From the NCBI GenBank assembly GCA_964412195.1, contig CAYPNP010000025.1, forward strand, positions 1-64,000: 64,000 nt of DNA. The letters run 5' to 3'. Made by a program: the position numbers and the translations under genes. Source of the DNA: CAYPNP01 sp964412195. Its GTDB lineage: Bacteria > Acidobacteriota > JAAYUB01. The notes under the pieces are model-generated. The model saw only the letters and a program-made list of their open reading frames with translations, did not search any database and was not told the origin of the DNA. Shown piece after piece: positions 8,257 through 16,606 of the stretch. Position 1 is the stretch's first letter. Every line of letters starts with the position of its first letter.

Positions 8257-8475
8257 TCACCACAAAGGCACAAAGGGCACAAAGCAATCCGCCGATTATT
8301 TATTATTGGATAATGATGAATCGTTATTTGTTATATCAAACCGGGACCGCCGCAAAGCGATTCTTCGGCTGAGCCCTCGAGGATCGCCTTCTCTGATATA
8401 ACAAATAACTATTACACATTAACCATTAACAAATAATCTGCGGATCGCTTTGTGCCCTTTGTGCCTTTGTGGTGA
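8257..8475. repeat. 219-bp near-perfect palindrome of repeat modules
   Basis: Arms of about 80 bp (about 8257-8340 and 8392-8475) are inverted copies of each other with few mismatches. The outer 29 bp are the CACCACAAAGGCACAAAG module; the inner part carries a GTTATTTGTTATATCA module. The loop is about 50 bases. It fills the gap between two convergent genes (stop at 8243, stop at 8477), so in RNA it would form a long hairpin on either strand and could end transcription from both sides. The inner module recurs at 23265-23363. Confidence 0.85.
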
Positions 8476-8476
8476 G

Positions 8477-9076
8477 CTATTTCTTGGGCCAGGTGCCGAG
8501 GATCGACTCCGGCCGCAGGAAGTGGCAGGTGTAGCCGTAGGGGTACCGCTGCAGGTAGTCCTGGTGCTCCGCCTCCGCCCGCTGGAACCGGCCCGCCTTC
8601 ACGATCTGGGTCACGACCGGGGCGCCCCATTGGCCGTACTTGTCCACCTTCGCCTTCACGGCCTCGGCGGTCTGCCGCTGGGCCTCGGTGTGGTAGAAGA
8701 TGACAGAGCGATAGGAGGGGCCGACGTCGTTGCCCTGCCGGTCCGGAGTCGTGGGGTCGTGCATCCGGAAAAACCAGCGCAGCAGCTCCTCAAAAGGCAG
8801 CTTGCCCGGGTCGAACACCACCCGGACCACTTCGGCGTCCCCCGTCGTGCCGGCATGCACGTCCTCATAGGTGGGATGGGGGGTGGTGCCTCCCTCGTAC
8901 CCGACCTCGGTGCGGATCACGCCGGGGATCTTGCGCAGGATCTCCTCCATGCCCCAGAAGCAGCCGCCCGCCAGGTCGACCGTCTCCTCGCGGGGCCGGC
9001 CGGCGGCCAGGGCGAACGCAGCGGAACCGGCCGCGAATCCCATCGATATCAAAGTGGTGATCAGCATCCATTTCAT
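8477..9076 (-). CDS. msrA: Peptide methionine sulfoxide reductase MsrA, secreted
   Basis: MsrA reduces methionine-S-sulfoxide in oxidised proteins. The catalytic motif GCFWG is at residues 38-42 (nucleophile Cys39), and VGYEGGTTPHPTYEDVHAG and the QYRYPYGY-type C-terminal block fit the family. Residues 1-25 form a signal peptide, so this copy probably acts outside the cytoplasm, a sensible place near a periplasmic electron-transfer operon. I chose the ATG at 9076, which has GGAGG seven bases upstream, over the longer frame to 9130. The length of 199 residues is normal with a leader. Confidence 0.93.
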   Translation of the reverse strand: MKWMLITTLISMGFAAGSAAFALAAGRPREETVDLAGGCFWGMEEILRKIPGVIRTEVGYEGGTTPHPTYEDVHAGTTGDAEVVRVVFDPGKLPFEELLRWFFRMHDPTTPDRQGNDVGPSYRSVIFYHTEAQRQTAEAVKAKVDKYGQWGAPVVTQIVKAGRFQRAEAEHQDYLQRYPYGYTCHFLRPESILGTWPKK

Positions 9077-9174
9077 ATTTCTGCCTCCGTGACGGCAGAT
9101 TGGATGTTCGAAGTGGTCCTCCCGACTCAAGGTGGAGAACCGGGATGCTCCCTTCGAAATCGCCCGGGAATCGT

Positions 9175-9272
9175 TTCACCGCAGAGTCGCGGAGACGCTG
9201 AGGGGATCTCTGGGATTTTTCAGGCAACCTTTCATTCCTGGCTTCTCGGCGTCTCCACGCTTCCGCGGTGAA
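9175..9272. repeat. Inverted repeat of the CACCGC... module
   Basis: Two 28-bp arms (9175-9202 and 9245-9272) are inverted copies with about five mismatches; each starts or ends in TTCACCGC. They are a variant of the CACCACAAAGG module seen elsewhere and could form a hairpin between the GNAT gene and msrA, both on the minus strand. Confidence 0.65.
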
Positions 9273-9330
9273 TGAACCGGAATGGATCACCACGGATTAC
9301 CATCGGAGGAAGCGGGGGGTGCGATGGGGA

Positions 9331-10179
9331 TCAGAAGCGGTCCCGGCGGATCTCGGTATACTCGGCCGTTCGCGGGAATCCGGATTCCTCCAGGAGGCCG
9401 TGGAGGGGGTCGTCCACCGGCACCAAGCTGAAGCGCAGGGAGATGCCGGCAAGACGGCGGAGGTGGCCCAGCAGGGCGCCCGCGGCATGCCGGTCGTTGA
9501 AGGCCAGCGCCCCGACTTCCCCGACGAGCAACTCCTTCCGCCAGACCGCGGCGGCGCCCGTGGTCCCTCCGGACCGTGCCAGGAGCATCTGCCAGGGGGG
9601 GTGGGCGGCGTAATGACGGACCTGCCGCCACTGCGCCGGCCAGTGCGGCGGCGCCGCCGGCAGCCGGGGCCAGGCGGCGGCGACCGCCTCGAGGTCGGCC
9701 GCGCGGATCTCCCAGCCGGCGGGGGGCGGGGGGGCGCCGGGGGGCGCCTCGAAGCTTGAGAGCGTCCGGACCGGCCGGAAGCCGATGGCGCGGTAGCGCT
9801 CCACGTTGCGGAACGCACCAATGCAGGCCCAGCCCGTCCGGAGTCCCAGCTCCCGGTGTTTTTCCGTGTAGCGCTTCTCCAGGCCCAGCCCGATCCGGGC
9901 GCGCCAGAGCGCCGGGCGGACGTTCCAGCCGAAGACGTAGGAATCCCGGGCCTCCCGGTCCACGGCCAACAGAAGCACGCCGGCGACCTCGCTCTCCAAC
10001 TCGGCGACGACGCAGTCCGCCAGGTCGATGCCGTACTGGGGCAGGATTACGGTGCGGAGGGTGTACGCGCTGAATTCGGCGGCGACGCCCTGGGCCCGGT
10101 ACGACTCGGTGAGGATCCGGGCGGCGGCGGGCAGGTCGGACTCCTCCAAGGGGCGGTAGGTGACGCGCGGGATTTCCAT
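9331..10179 (-). CDS. Tandem-GNAT acetyltransferase
   Basis: The 282-residue protein has two GNAT-like halves. The N-terminal one begins VTYRPLEESDLPAAARIL and carries a plausible acetyl-CoA-binding loop in RTGWACIGAFRNVERYRAIGFRPVR, with the typical NxxxxxxYxxxGF pattern. The second half (from about residue 155, WEIRAADLEAVAAAW) ends LLEESGFPRTAEY, again GNAT-like. The substrate is unknown. The start ATG at 10179 immediately precedes the first beta strand. It is the only gene in its immediate surroundings. Confidence 0.8.
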   Translation of the reverse strand: MEIPRVTYRPLEESDLPAAARILTESYRAQGVAAEFSAYTLRTVILPQYGIDLADCVVAELESEVAGVLLLAVDREARDSYVFGWNVRPALWRARIGLGLEKRYTEKHRELGLRTGWACIGAFRNVERYRAIGFRPVRTLSSFEAPPGAPPPPAGWEIRAADLEAVAAAWPRLPAAPPHWPAQWRQVRHYAAHPPWQMLLARSGGTTGAAAVWRKELLVGEVGALAFNDRHAAGALLGHLRRLAGISLRFSLVPVDDPLHGLLEESGFPRTAEYTEIRRDRF

Positions 10180-10639
10180 CGCTTCGAATTATAAGGGAAT
10201 CCACGGCGTGGATCAAACGGCGCGTAGCGCTCCCGGCACTGACGCCAGGATGGCTGCTCCGGAAATGGGGTCGGACCAAGCTAATCATCAGATATATAAA
10301 TAAATAATTCGAAATATGGGGCGATTTTCAGGCTGAAAAGGGCTTTTTCACCCCCCCAATTAGGGGTTAAGCGGATCGATGGCGGAATTCAGACGCCCAG
10401 ACAGGTCTTTTTGACACCAAAAACATGCAAATAAGCGGCAAAAAGTGGCTATTATCGTTCGTAGTTCCTTATTTTTGTGTGAGATAGCGTGGTCCGACCC
10501 CAATTTTACAATTTTTCAATTTTCAATGTTTGGGAACGGACTGTCCCCGGCGACGGATCCAGGACCGCGCAGGGAAGGGCTTCTCACGTGGCCCGGCTTA
10601 TGGCATGATGCCATCATCGATCAGCACGGTGAGGACAGG
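10180..10639. other. Gene-free stretch before the GT2 gene
   Basis: No gene is supported. The region is unusually AT-rich and holds the MITE-like element at 10263-10505. A TGGCATGATGCCA palindrome lies near 10600, and related TGGCATGGTGCCA units recur after the GT2 gene near 11615-11655. An open frame continuing upstream of the GT2 start runs through the right end of the MITE-like element and is not considered coding. Confidence 0.6.
10263..10505. mobile_element. MITE-like element with GGGGTCGGACCA inverted ends
   Basis: GGGGTCGGACCA at 10267-10278 is perfectly inverted at 10490-10501 (TGGTCCGACCCC), and the similarity extends imperfectly to about 22 bp on each side. The enclosed ~210 bp are AT-rich and carry no credible gene. 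This fits a small non-autonomous element. One more end of the same type stands alone near 808. The mobilising enzyme is not identified. Confidence 0.6.
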
Positions 10640-11587
10640 GTGAGTCAGCCGCCGCGCTTTTCAGTCATCATCCCTGCGTTCAACACCGCCGCGTATGTCG
10701 GCGGGACGATCGAGAGCGTGCGGTGCCAAACCGTGCCGGATTGGGAGCTGGTGGTGGTGGACGATGGCTCGACCGACGGCACCGCCGCCGTCGCGGAGGG
10801 CGTTGATGATCCGCGGGTTCGACTGATCCGCCAAGCCAACCAAGGCGTGTCCGCGGCCCGCAACCGGGGGGCCGCTGCCGCCCAGGGCGAGTTTTTCCTG
10901 TTCCTGGATTCCGACGACCATCTGCGGCCGGACGCCCTGGAGCGTCTGGGAGCGCACCTCGCGGCCCACCCGGATGCAGACGTGGCATACGGGGAGCTCG
11001 CGACAATCAGCGAAGATGGCCGCCTCCGGCATGGCGGGCGTCCCGTTTTTGGGCCGCGGCCCTCGGGGCGCATCCTGCCCGCCCTGCTGGCCGGCGGCTT
11101 CATGGTGACGGGGATGGCCCTGATGAGGGCGGAGGGATTCCGCCGGTCGGGAGGCTTCGACGAGTCCCTCCGCCTGAGCCAGGACTGGGAGTTTCTGTGC
11201 CGGATGGCCGCCCAGGGAGAAATCCTGTATCTCCAGGGACCACCCGTGCTGGAGTATCGCCTCCGGCAAACCAGCGCCACCCATTCGCTGGGGCGCGGGG
11301 ACGCCGGGTTCGCCGAGCGCTTGTGCGCCATCGACCGCGCCTTCGGCAACCAGGCCGTAACGGGGGAATTTTCCGCCAGCGAACTGGCGCGGCTGCGCCG
11401 GCGTCGCCTTGCCGACCTCTCCGCCCGGGTGGGGACGCTGGCGCTGCGGGACCGGGATTGGTCCACCGCCCGCCGCTTCTTCTGGAAGTGCCTGCAAACC
11501 GATCGGGCCCGGCCGCGGGAGATCCTCATGCTGGCGTCCTCCCTGTTGCGCTGGCTGCCGCGGGCCGTGGAGAAGCGTCTCAAGTGA
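10640..11587 (+). CDS. Glycosyltransferase family 2
   Basis: The product transfers a sugar from an NDP donor, probably to a cell-surface glycan. The GT-A fold is clear: FSVIIPAFNTAAYV, VVVDDGSTDGT near residue 43 and the DxD motif in FLFLDSDDH near residue 95. The later GGFDESLRLSQDWEFLCRM block contains the ED-like catalytic base region (QDWE). I chose the GTG at 10640, preceded by GAGGACAG, because the upstream part of the open frame lies in the MITE-like element. The acceptor is unknown. It ends just before a 36-bp inverted repeat. Confidence 0.88.
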   Translation: MSQPPRFSVIIPAFNTAAYVGGTIESVRCQTVPDWELVVVDDGSTDGTAAVAEGVDDPRVRLIRQANQGVSAARNRGAAAAQGEFFLFLDSDDHLRPDALERLGAHLAAHPDADVAYGELATISEDGRLRHGGRPVFGPRPSGRILPALLAGGFMVTGMALMRAEGFRRSGGFDESLRLSQDWEFLCRMAAQGEILYLQGPPVLEYRLRQTSATHSLGRGDAGFAERLCAIDRAFGNQAVTGEFSASELARLRRRRLADLSARVGTLALRDRDWSTARRFFWKCLQTDRARPREILMLASSLLRWLPRAVEKRLK

Positions 11588-11678
11588 AACACGCGCGGGG
11601 CGCGCCGTTCGGATGGCATAGAGGATGGCATGGTGCCAGATGGCATGGTGCCAGGCTCTGTCACAGTCCAGACACCGG

Positions 11679-11819
11679 CAGGCAGTCAGTACCGGCAAGC
11701 GTGAGCTGCCGGCGGGTAACTGGACTCAGCTGGCGACGATGATCTGCATCTTCAAGAAAACCAGATAGTTGAGTGAAATCTCGCGCCGGCAGCTCACGCT
11801 TGCCGGTACTGACTGCCTG
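11679..11819. repeat. 141-bp element with perfect 36-bp inverted ends
   Basis: The 36 bases at 11679-11714 are perfectly inverted at 11784-11819 around a 69-base loop. The arms contain GGCAAGCGTGAGCTGCCGG. It sits between the convergent GT2 gene and the DmsB-DmsC fusion, so it could be a terminator for both. Perfect long arms with an unrelated loop also fit a small mobile repeat. TGGCATGGTGCCA units precede it (about 11625-11655). Confidence 0.8.
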
Positions 11820-11831
11820 TCCCGTCCAGGA

Positions 11832-13478
11832 TCAGCGGGGGAGTGCCCGCCAGGCGGCCTCCAGGTCCTCCTGGATCTGCCGGTGGGGCGTGATCCCGTC
11901 CAGCTCGCCGTAGAACTCGGCGCGGTCGATCCACTCGCCCGCCAGGGCAGCCGCGACCGCGACCAGGACGGCGGCGTGGGACGGGGCGCCCGGGGCGAGG
12001 ACGACGCCGAGGGGCAGGCCGAGTCCCAGCCCGGTCCGGAGGGCGCTCGCGGCGAGACGCATCCCGCCGGCCGGTCCGGGCCTCGCGCCGCCGGGCGGCG
12101 CATTCAGGGCGCGCTCCTTCCGCCAGAGGTACAGCAGCAGCTTGGCGGCCCCGAGCGGCAGGTAGAGCCACACCCGGCCGGACAGCACCCCGGCGAGGAA
12201 CAGCCCCGTGAAGAACGCCTGGGCGCTGTGGAAGTTCGGCCGTCCGCCCTGGAGCGCCACCTGGTACACCCGGTCGATGACGAACAGGGAGGTGAGCCCC
12301 ACCGCCGCTGCCAGAGCGCCCAGGACCGGGCGGTCGGGGAACAGGAGCGTTTGCAGCGCGCCCAATCCCAGGAACAGGGGGAAGGAGAGGACCTCCAGGC
12401 TGAGCCAGGACCGCCGCAGGTTGAGGATGGACCGCCAGGCCCGCTCCTTCCGGCCCAGGTGCGCGGCGCTGAGGAGCAGTGCGGCGGCGCCGGCCCCCAG
12501 GAAGACGGCCGGCACGAGCGGCGGGCCGCCGAGCAGGGCGGCGGAGAACCAGGCCACCAGCAGGGCCGCCACCGAGGTGAACACCAGCAGGGGCCACTCC
12601 GCGCCCAGGGTGATCTTGGCCGGGAGGCGGGGGAAAGTCCGGTCGAACACCGCGTCCACCTCGGCGCGGCTCGCGGGGGCGGTCAGCTCCGGCGGGCGGT
12701 CGCCCCGGCGGGGAGGCACGAACTGGACGGCCGGGTGGATCTCCGTCCGGGTGAAGCCGGGCGCGGTGGGCACTTCGGCGTCGGGGTCCATTTCGGCGAG
12801 GCCCAGCGCCCCGGTCGGGCAGTTGGCGACGCAGGCCGGCGGAAGGCCCTGGGCGAGGCGGTGGTCGCAGAGGGTGCATTTCTGCATGATGCCGAGGTCC
12901 GGATTGAAGCGGGGGGCGTCATAGGGGCAGGCCCAGCTGCAGTACTTGCAGCCGATGCAGCGCTCGGGGTCGATGGTGACGGCGCCGGTGGCCGAGTCCT
13001 TCCGGTAGGCATCGGCCGGGCAGTGGGCGAGGCAGGCCGGGTCGCCGCAGTGGTTGCAGGCCATGGAGAGGTGAAAGGCCGGCAGGCCGGGATGGCGGCG
13101 CTCGTTGAAGTCGTGCACGCGCCGCCAGTTCAGCGATGGATCGAATTGCGGAATGCGGATTGCGGATTGCGGATTGGGGGGAGCGGGGCTCGGGACTCGG
13201 GACTCGGGGCTCGGGAGGAATTGCGGATTGCGGATTGCGGATTGAGTTTCCAGCCTATTCGTGTGGTTCGTGTGGTTCGTGGTTTTGTTTCCGGATTTCG
13301 GCTCGGCGTTCGATGTTCGATGTTCGGCTGGGTCGGGCGCCGTTTCGCCGTTTCGCCGTTTCGCCGTTTCATTTCCCGGCAGCCGTTCGGGATGGTTCTC
13401 GTTGATGCACGCCACCACGCAGGCGTGGCAGCCCGTGCAGCGGTTGAAATCGAAGCGGAATCCGCGCTGGACGGTCAT
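11832..13478 (-). CDS. DmsB-DmsC fusion: four-cluster ferredoxin joined to membrane anchor
   Basis: The N-terminal ~230 residues form a DmsB-type electron-transfer subunit with four Cys4 sets: C14/17/20/24, C141/144/149/153, C174/177/180/184 and C201/204/216/220. The C-terminal ~290 residues hold about eight membrane helices and resemble the DmsC anchor. Thus electron transfer and quinone reaction are joined in one chain. There is no Tat signal. Residues ~35-113, between clusters, are encoded by a tract of intergenic-type repeats (13140-13376) that keeps the frame open. I chose the ATG at 13478, overlapping the stop of the catalytic-subunit gene (ATGA); the 5' extension of the open frame lies inside that gene. 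Confidence 0.88.
   Translation of the reverse strand: MTVQRGFRFDFNRCTGCHACVVACINENHPERLPGNETAKRRNGETAPDPAEHRTSNAEPKSGNKTTNHTNHTNRLETQSAIRNPQFLPSPESRVPSPAPPNPQSAIRIPQFDPSLNWRRVHDFNERRHPGLPAFHLSMACNHCGDPACLAHCPADAYRKDSATGAVTIDPERCIGCKYCSWACPYDAPRFNPDLGIMQKCTLCDHRLAQGLPPACVANCPTGALGLAEMDPDAEVPTAPGFTRTEIHPAVQFVPPRRGDRPPELTAPASRAEVDAVFDRTFPRLPAKITLGAEWPLLVFTSVAALLVAWFSAALLGGPPLVPAVFLGAGAAALLLSAAHLGRKERAWRSILNLRRSWLSLEVLSFPLFLGLGALQTLLFPDRPVLGALAAAVGLTSLFVIDRVYQVALQGGRPNFHSAQAFFTGLFLAGVLSGRVWLYLPLGAAKLLLYLWRKERALNAPPGGARPGPAGGMRLAASALRTGLGLGLPLGVVLAPGAPSHAAVLVAVAAALAGEWIDRAEFYGELDGITPHRQIQEDLEAAWRALPR
13140..13376. repeat. In-frame repeat tract inside the dmsB-like part
   Basis: On the minus (coding) strand the order is CGAAACGG units, CGAACAT units, an AACCACGAACCACACG unit, CAATCCG heptamers, GAGTCCCGAGCC units and again CAATCCG heptamers. 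These are the same modules found between genes elsewhere in the window. The peptide reads NGETAKRRNGET, NHTNHTN, QSAIRNPQ and SPESRVPSP, which is not ferredoxin sequence. Confidence 0.88.
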
Positions 13479-15526
13479 GCGCGCTCCACCTCCACCAGGT
13501 TGTCGTGGAAGGCGGCGCCGTGGCCGAGGTCCGTTTCGCGGCCGGCCGACAGCAGGTTGGCCGCGCCGCCGTCCGTCAGCCACCAGCCGTTGGTCAGGGT
13601 GACGCAACCCGCCTTCAGCCCGAAGTCCAGCCGGGCCGGCAGGCGCAACTCGCCGCGGCCGTTGAAGACGCGCACCGGGTCGCCCTCGCCGATGCCGCGG
13701 GCGGCGGCGTCGGCCGGGTGGAGGGCCAGGAAGGGCGCGGGGCTGAACTGCCGGATCACCGCCAGGTTGTTGAATTGGGAGTGGATCCGGTTCTTGGTGT
13801 TCGGGGTCAGGAGCTGGAGCGGGTACCGGGCGGACTCCGGCGAGGGCCGGCGGGGCGACTCGGCCGGCTCGTTGAAATCGGGCAGGGGAGAGACGCCCCA
13901 GCGGCGGGCCGCCTCCTCGGAATAGAGCTCGATCCGGCCCGAAGGGGTCGGGAAGCGGCCGTCGGCGAACGCGACCTCGACCGCGCCAGGCGCCAGCACC
14001 GGCCCCTCGCGCAGCCGCTCCAGGGTCAGGCCGGGGAAGGGGGCCAGCCGGGCGGCCAGCCACGCCTCCACGGCCTCGTCGGACGGCGCGGGGATCCGCC
14101 CGGCCTGGTCCGCCTCGGAGAAGCCCAGCCGGCGGGCCAGGTGCCAGTAGATCTCGCTCTCCGGCTTGACCTGGCCGGGGGGCTCGACCAGCTTCTGCTT
14201 GAGCTGGATATAGGGGTGCCAGTAGGCGCCGATGACGTCGGTCTGCTCGAACAGGCTCTTGGCCGGCAAGAGGAGGTCGGCCTCGCGGGCCGTGTCGGTC
14301 AGGAACTCTTCCACCACGACGCGGAACTCCAGGCGGCGGAAGGCTTCCCGGACGGCGTGGGTGTCGGGGTTCTGCGGGATGGGATTGCCGCGCTCCACCC
14401 AGGCCATCCGCAGCGGCGGGTCGGCCTGCGCCGCCATGTCCCGGCCGAGCCGGGCGGTCGCGACGCTGGCGCGCACCACTCCGTCGGGCCGCTCCGGCGG
14501 GTACAGGTTCAGCGGCTCCTTGAGTGGATGGAACAAGGCCGTCTGAAGGTTCGCGTACATCCAGCCCGCCCCCGGCCGGCCGATCTGGCCGGTCAGCGCC
14601 AGCAGGGCCAACATCGCCCGCAGGGCCTGGCCCGAGTTGGTGTAGCGCTGCATGCCGAAGCCGGGGCAGATGGTGAGGGGGTGCTCCGTCCCGACGGCCT
14701 CGGCGAGCGCCTCGATGTATCGGGCGGGCACGTCGGTGACGCCTGCGGTCCGCTCCAGGTCCCAGGCCTGCACGTGGTCGCGGAAGGCCTCGAAGCCCAG
14801 GACGTGCCGGTCGATGAATCCCCGGTCGATCCAGCCCCGCTCGATCAGGATCCGCGCCACACCCAGCGCCAGGGCGCCATCGGTGCCGGGCCGCGGCTGG
14901 ACCACCAGGTCGGCCCGCTCGGCGGTCTCGGTGCGGCGCGGATCGACGACGACCAGCCGCCCGCCGCGCGCCAGCGCCTCGTCGACGTGGGCCATCTGGT
15001 GGACGTTGGTCTCGGCGGCGTTCTTACCCCAGAGCACGATCAGGCGGGCGTTGGCGAGGTCCCACGGCGCGTTGTGGAGGTTGTCGCCGAGGGTCAGGCG
15101 GGTGGCCTCCAGCCCCGCCGGCCAGCACAGGTCGCCATAGGTGGTGGTGCAGCCGCCGCAGAGCCGCCAGAACTCCAGCCCCACGCCGTTGAGCAGGCCC
15201 TTGGTGCCGCTGCCGGCGTAGTAGAAGATGCTCTGCGGGCCGTCGGTTTTCCGGTAGCGGTCGATCCGCGCGGCGATCTCGTCGAGGGCCTCGTCCCAAG
15301 AGACGGGGACGAAGCCGCCGCCGGCCTGCCGCCGCAGCGGGGTCAGGATCCGGTCGGGGGAATACACCCGCTCCAGGTAGCTCAGCCCCTTGAGGCAGAC
15401 GCCCTCGCCGGTGGCGCGGTTGCCGGGGTGCGGCTCGATGCGGCGGATCCGCCCGTCCTCCACCTCCACGCGCAGGCCGCAGGTGGAGTAACAGTTTCTC
15501 GGGCAGGCCGTCGTATATACCTTCAT
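13475..15526 (-). CDS. DMSO reductase-family molybdopterin oxidoreductase, catalytic subunit
   Basis: This 683-residue Mo/W-bisMGD enzyme reduces or oxidises an unknown small substrate. The N-terminal 4Fe-4S motif is C8, C12, C16 and C44. Cys134 in TTYGDLCWPAG lies where the metal-ligand residue is expected, suggesting a Cys ligand as in thiosulfate/polysulfide-type enzymes; this is an inference. WGKNAAETNVHQ and VVDPRRTETA are cofactor-binding segments. The C-terminal domain (PLQLLTPNTKNRIHSQFNN) is typical. The protein starts directly at the FeS motif with no Tat signal, so it is probably cytoplasmic. It is followed by the DmsB-DmsC fusion with a 4-base overlap. MobB and MobA are encoded just upstream. 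Confidence 0.92.
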   Translation of the reverse strand: MKVYTTACPRNCYSTCGLRVEVEDGRIRRIEPHPGNRATGEGVCLKGLSYLERVYSPDRILTPLRRQAGGGFVPVSWDEALDEIAARIDRYRKTDGPQSIFYYAGSGTKGLLNGVGLEFWRLCGGCTTTYGDLCWPAGLEATRLTLGDNLHNAPWDLANARLIVLWGKNAAETNVHQMAHVDEALARGGRLVVVDPRRTETAERADLVVQPRPGTDGALALGVARILIERGWIDRGFIDRHVLGFEAFRDHVQAWDLERTAGVTDVPARYIEALAEAVGTEHPLTICPGFGMQRYTNSGQALRAMLALLALTGQIGRPGAGWMYANLQTALFHPLKEPLNLYPPERPDGVVRASVATARLGRDMAAQADPPLRMAWVERGNPIPQNPDTHAVREAFRRLEFRVVVEEFLTDTAREADLLLPAKSLFEQTDVIGAYWHPYIQLKQKLVEPPGQVKPESEIYWHLARRLGFSEADQAGRIPAPSDEAVEAWLAARLAPFPGLTLERLREGPVLAPGAVEVAFADGRFPTPSGRIELYSEEAARRWGVSPLPDFNEPAESPRRPSPESARYPLQLLTPNTKNRIHSQFNNLAVIRQFSPAPFLALHPADAAARGIGEGDPVRVFNGRGELRLPARLDFGLKAGCVTLTNGWWLTDGGAANLLSAGRETDLGHGAAFHDNLVEVERA

Positions 15527-15569
15527 GAAACGAACCTACCGATCAAACTTCGGCGCAGACTGACGGATA

Positions 15570-15757
15570 CGGCGAAACGGCGGTGGGGCGAAACGGCGAT
15601 TGGAGACTCTCCATGCTGTTTCGATGAATTCAGACGGGGCAGTGCCAGGTGATTAATGGTTGAATGACGGACCATGTCGCCTCTCACTTCACCCTGACCT
15701 GCGAGGATCGGGTTCACTCGCCGTTTCGCCGTTTCGCCGTTTCGCCGTTTCCTTCCG
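15570..15757. repeat. Palindromic CGAAACGG tract between molybdoenzyme and mobB
   Basis: GGCGAAACGG units at about 15572-15600 are inverted as CCGTTTCGCC units at about 15719-15755. The inverted arm is read as the last codons of mobB, giving a C-terminus of GNGETAKRRNGE. The tract lies immediately upstream of the molybdoenzyme start at 15526. Confidence 0.7.
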
Positions 15758-16412
15758 CCTCCGGGAGCGGATCCAGGTGGATGTCGACGGCGCCGCGGGC
15801 ATCGCAGTCGTGCAGGGAGCCGAGCAGCCCCCGGACCGTCCCCTCGACGAAGTCCCGGACGAACTGCTTCATGGGGACGGTGCGTCCGTTGCTCCGGACC
15901 GTCACGGCGCGGCGGCCGGGCTTTTCCAGGAAGCGCTCCTCGATGAGGGTGGCCAGGCCGGCCGCGTCGTCCAGGCCGAAGACCGGCACGCCCAGGTCCA
16001 CCGGGTCGTCGCTGGCCACGGCCACCAGGACGTCGGACTTGACGCAGAGCGGCTCCGGGTGGGCGGCGCGCCGGTAGACCTCGATCTTGGGCTGGGTCTC
16101 GCGCTTGTAGCCCTCCGAAAGAATCAGGTCCACGTCCTGGACGAAGCGGGCGCGGATGTCGTCCAGCGGCAGGTCGGCCGGGACGTCCCGGATCAGCGCC
16201 AGCCGCGTGGGCGACGACAGGATCACCGTGTGCGCGCCCGCCTGCTTGTGGCGCCAGCTGTCCTTGCCCTCGCGGTCGACGTCGAAGCCGTGGACGTCGT
16301 GTTTGACCGTGGCCACCCGCCAGCCGCGGCGCACCAGCTCGGGGACGAGCTTCTCGATCAGGGTGGTCTTCCCACTGTCGCTCCGCCCGACGATGGAAAG
16401 GATCGGTATCAT
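15714..16412 (-). CDS. mobB: Molybdopterin-guanine dinucleotide biosynthesis protein MobB
   Basis: MobB is a GTP-binding partner of MobA in attaching GMP to molybdopterin. The P-loop is GRSDSGKTT at residues 9-17; VATVKHDVHGFDVDREGKDSWRHKQAGA is the characteristic switch region. The ATG at 16412 has GGAGGAG upstream; the open frame beyond it is in a repeat tract. After DIHLDPLPEAE the sequence runs into a repeat tract and ends GNGETAKRRNGE, so the native C-terminus is extended or replaced. It lies between mobA and the molybdoenzyme, which is probably its client. Confidence 0.92.
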   Translation of the reverse strand: MIPILSIVGRSDSGKTTLIEKLVPELVRRGWRVATVKHDVHGFDVDREGKDSWRHKQAGAHTVILSSPTRLALIRDVPADLPLDDIRARFVQDVDLILSEGYKRETQPKIEVYRRAAHPEPLCVKSDVLVAVASDDPVDLGVPVFGLDDAAGLATLIEERFLEKPGRRAVTVRSNGRTVPMKQFVRDFVEGTVRGLLGSLHDCDARGAVDIHLDPLPEAEGNGETAKRRNGE

Positions 16413-16433
16413 CGCTCCTCCAGAATTGAACCG

Positions 16434-16606
16434 CGAAGGCGCAAAGGACGCCAAGGCAATCCGAATGTCGAACGTCGAACGCCGAACGCTGAACATCGAA
16501 CGAGAACCAGGAACATTCCATCATCGAGCGGTTTTCGTTCAGCGTTCAGAGTTCGAAGTTCAACGTTCAAAGTTCTTCCCCTTTGCGCACTTTGCGTCTT
16601 TGCGGT
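16434..16606. repeat. Palindromic repeat tract between mobB and mobA
   Basis: The left arm has CCGCGAAGGCGCAAAGG followed by CGAACGT/CGAACAT units. The right arm has GTTCAGCGTTC-type units followed by CTTTGCG units and TTTGCGGT, so the two halves are imperfect inverted copies over about 70 bp each. The right arm encodes the last ~16 residues of MobA (ending near 16560), and the left arm sits just before the mobB RBS. Confidence 0.75.
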
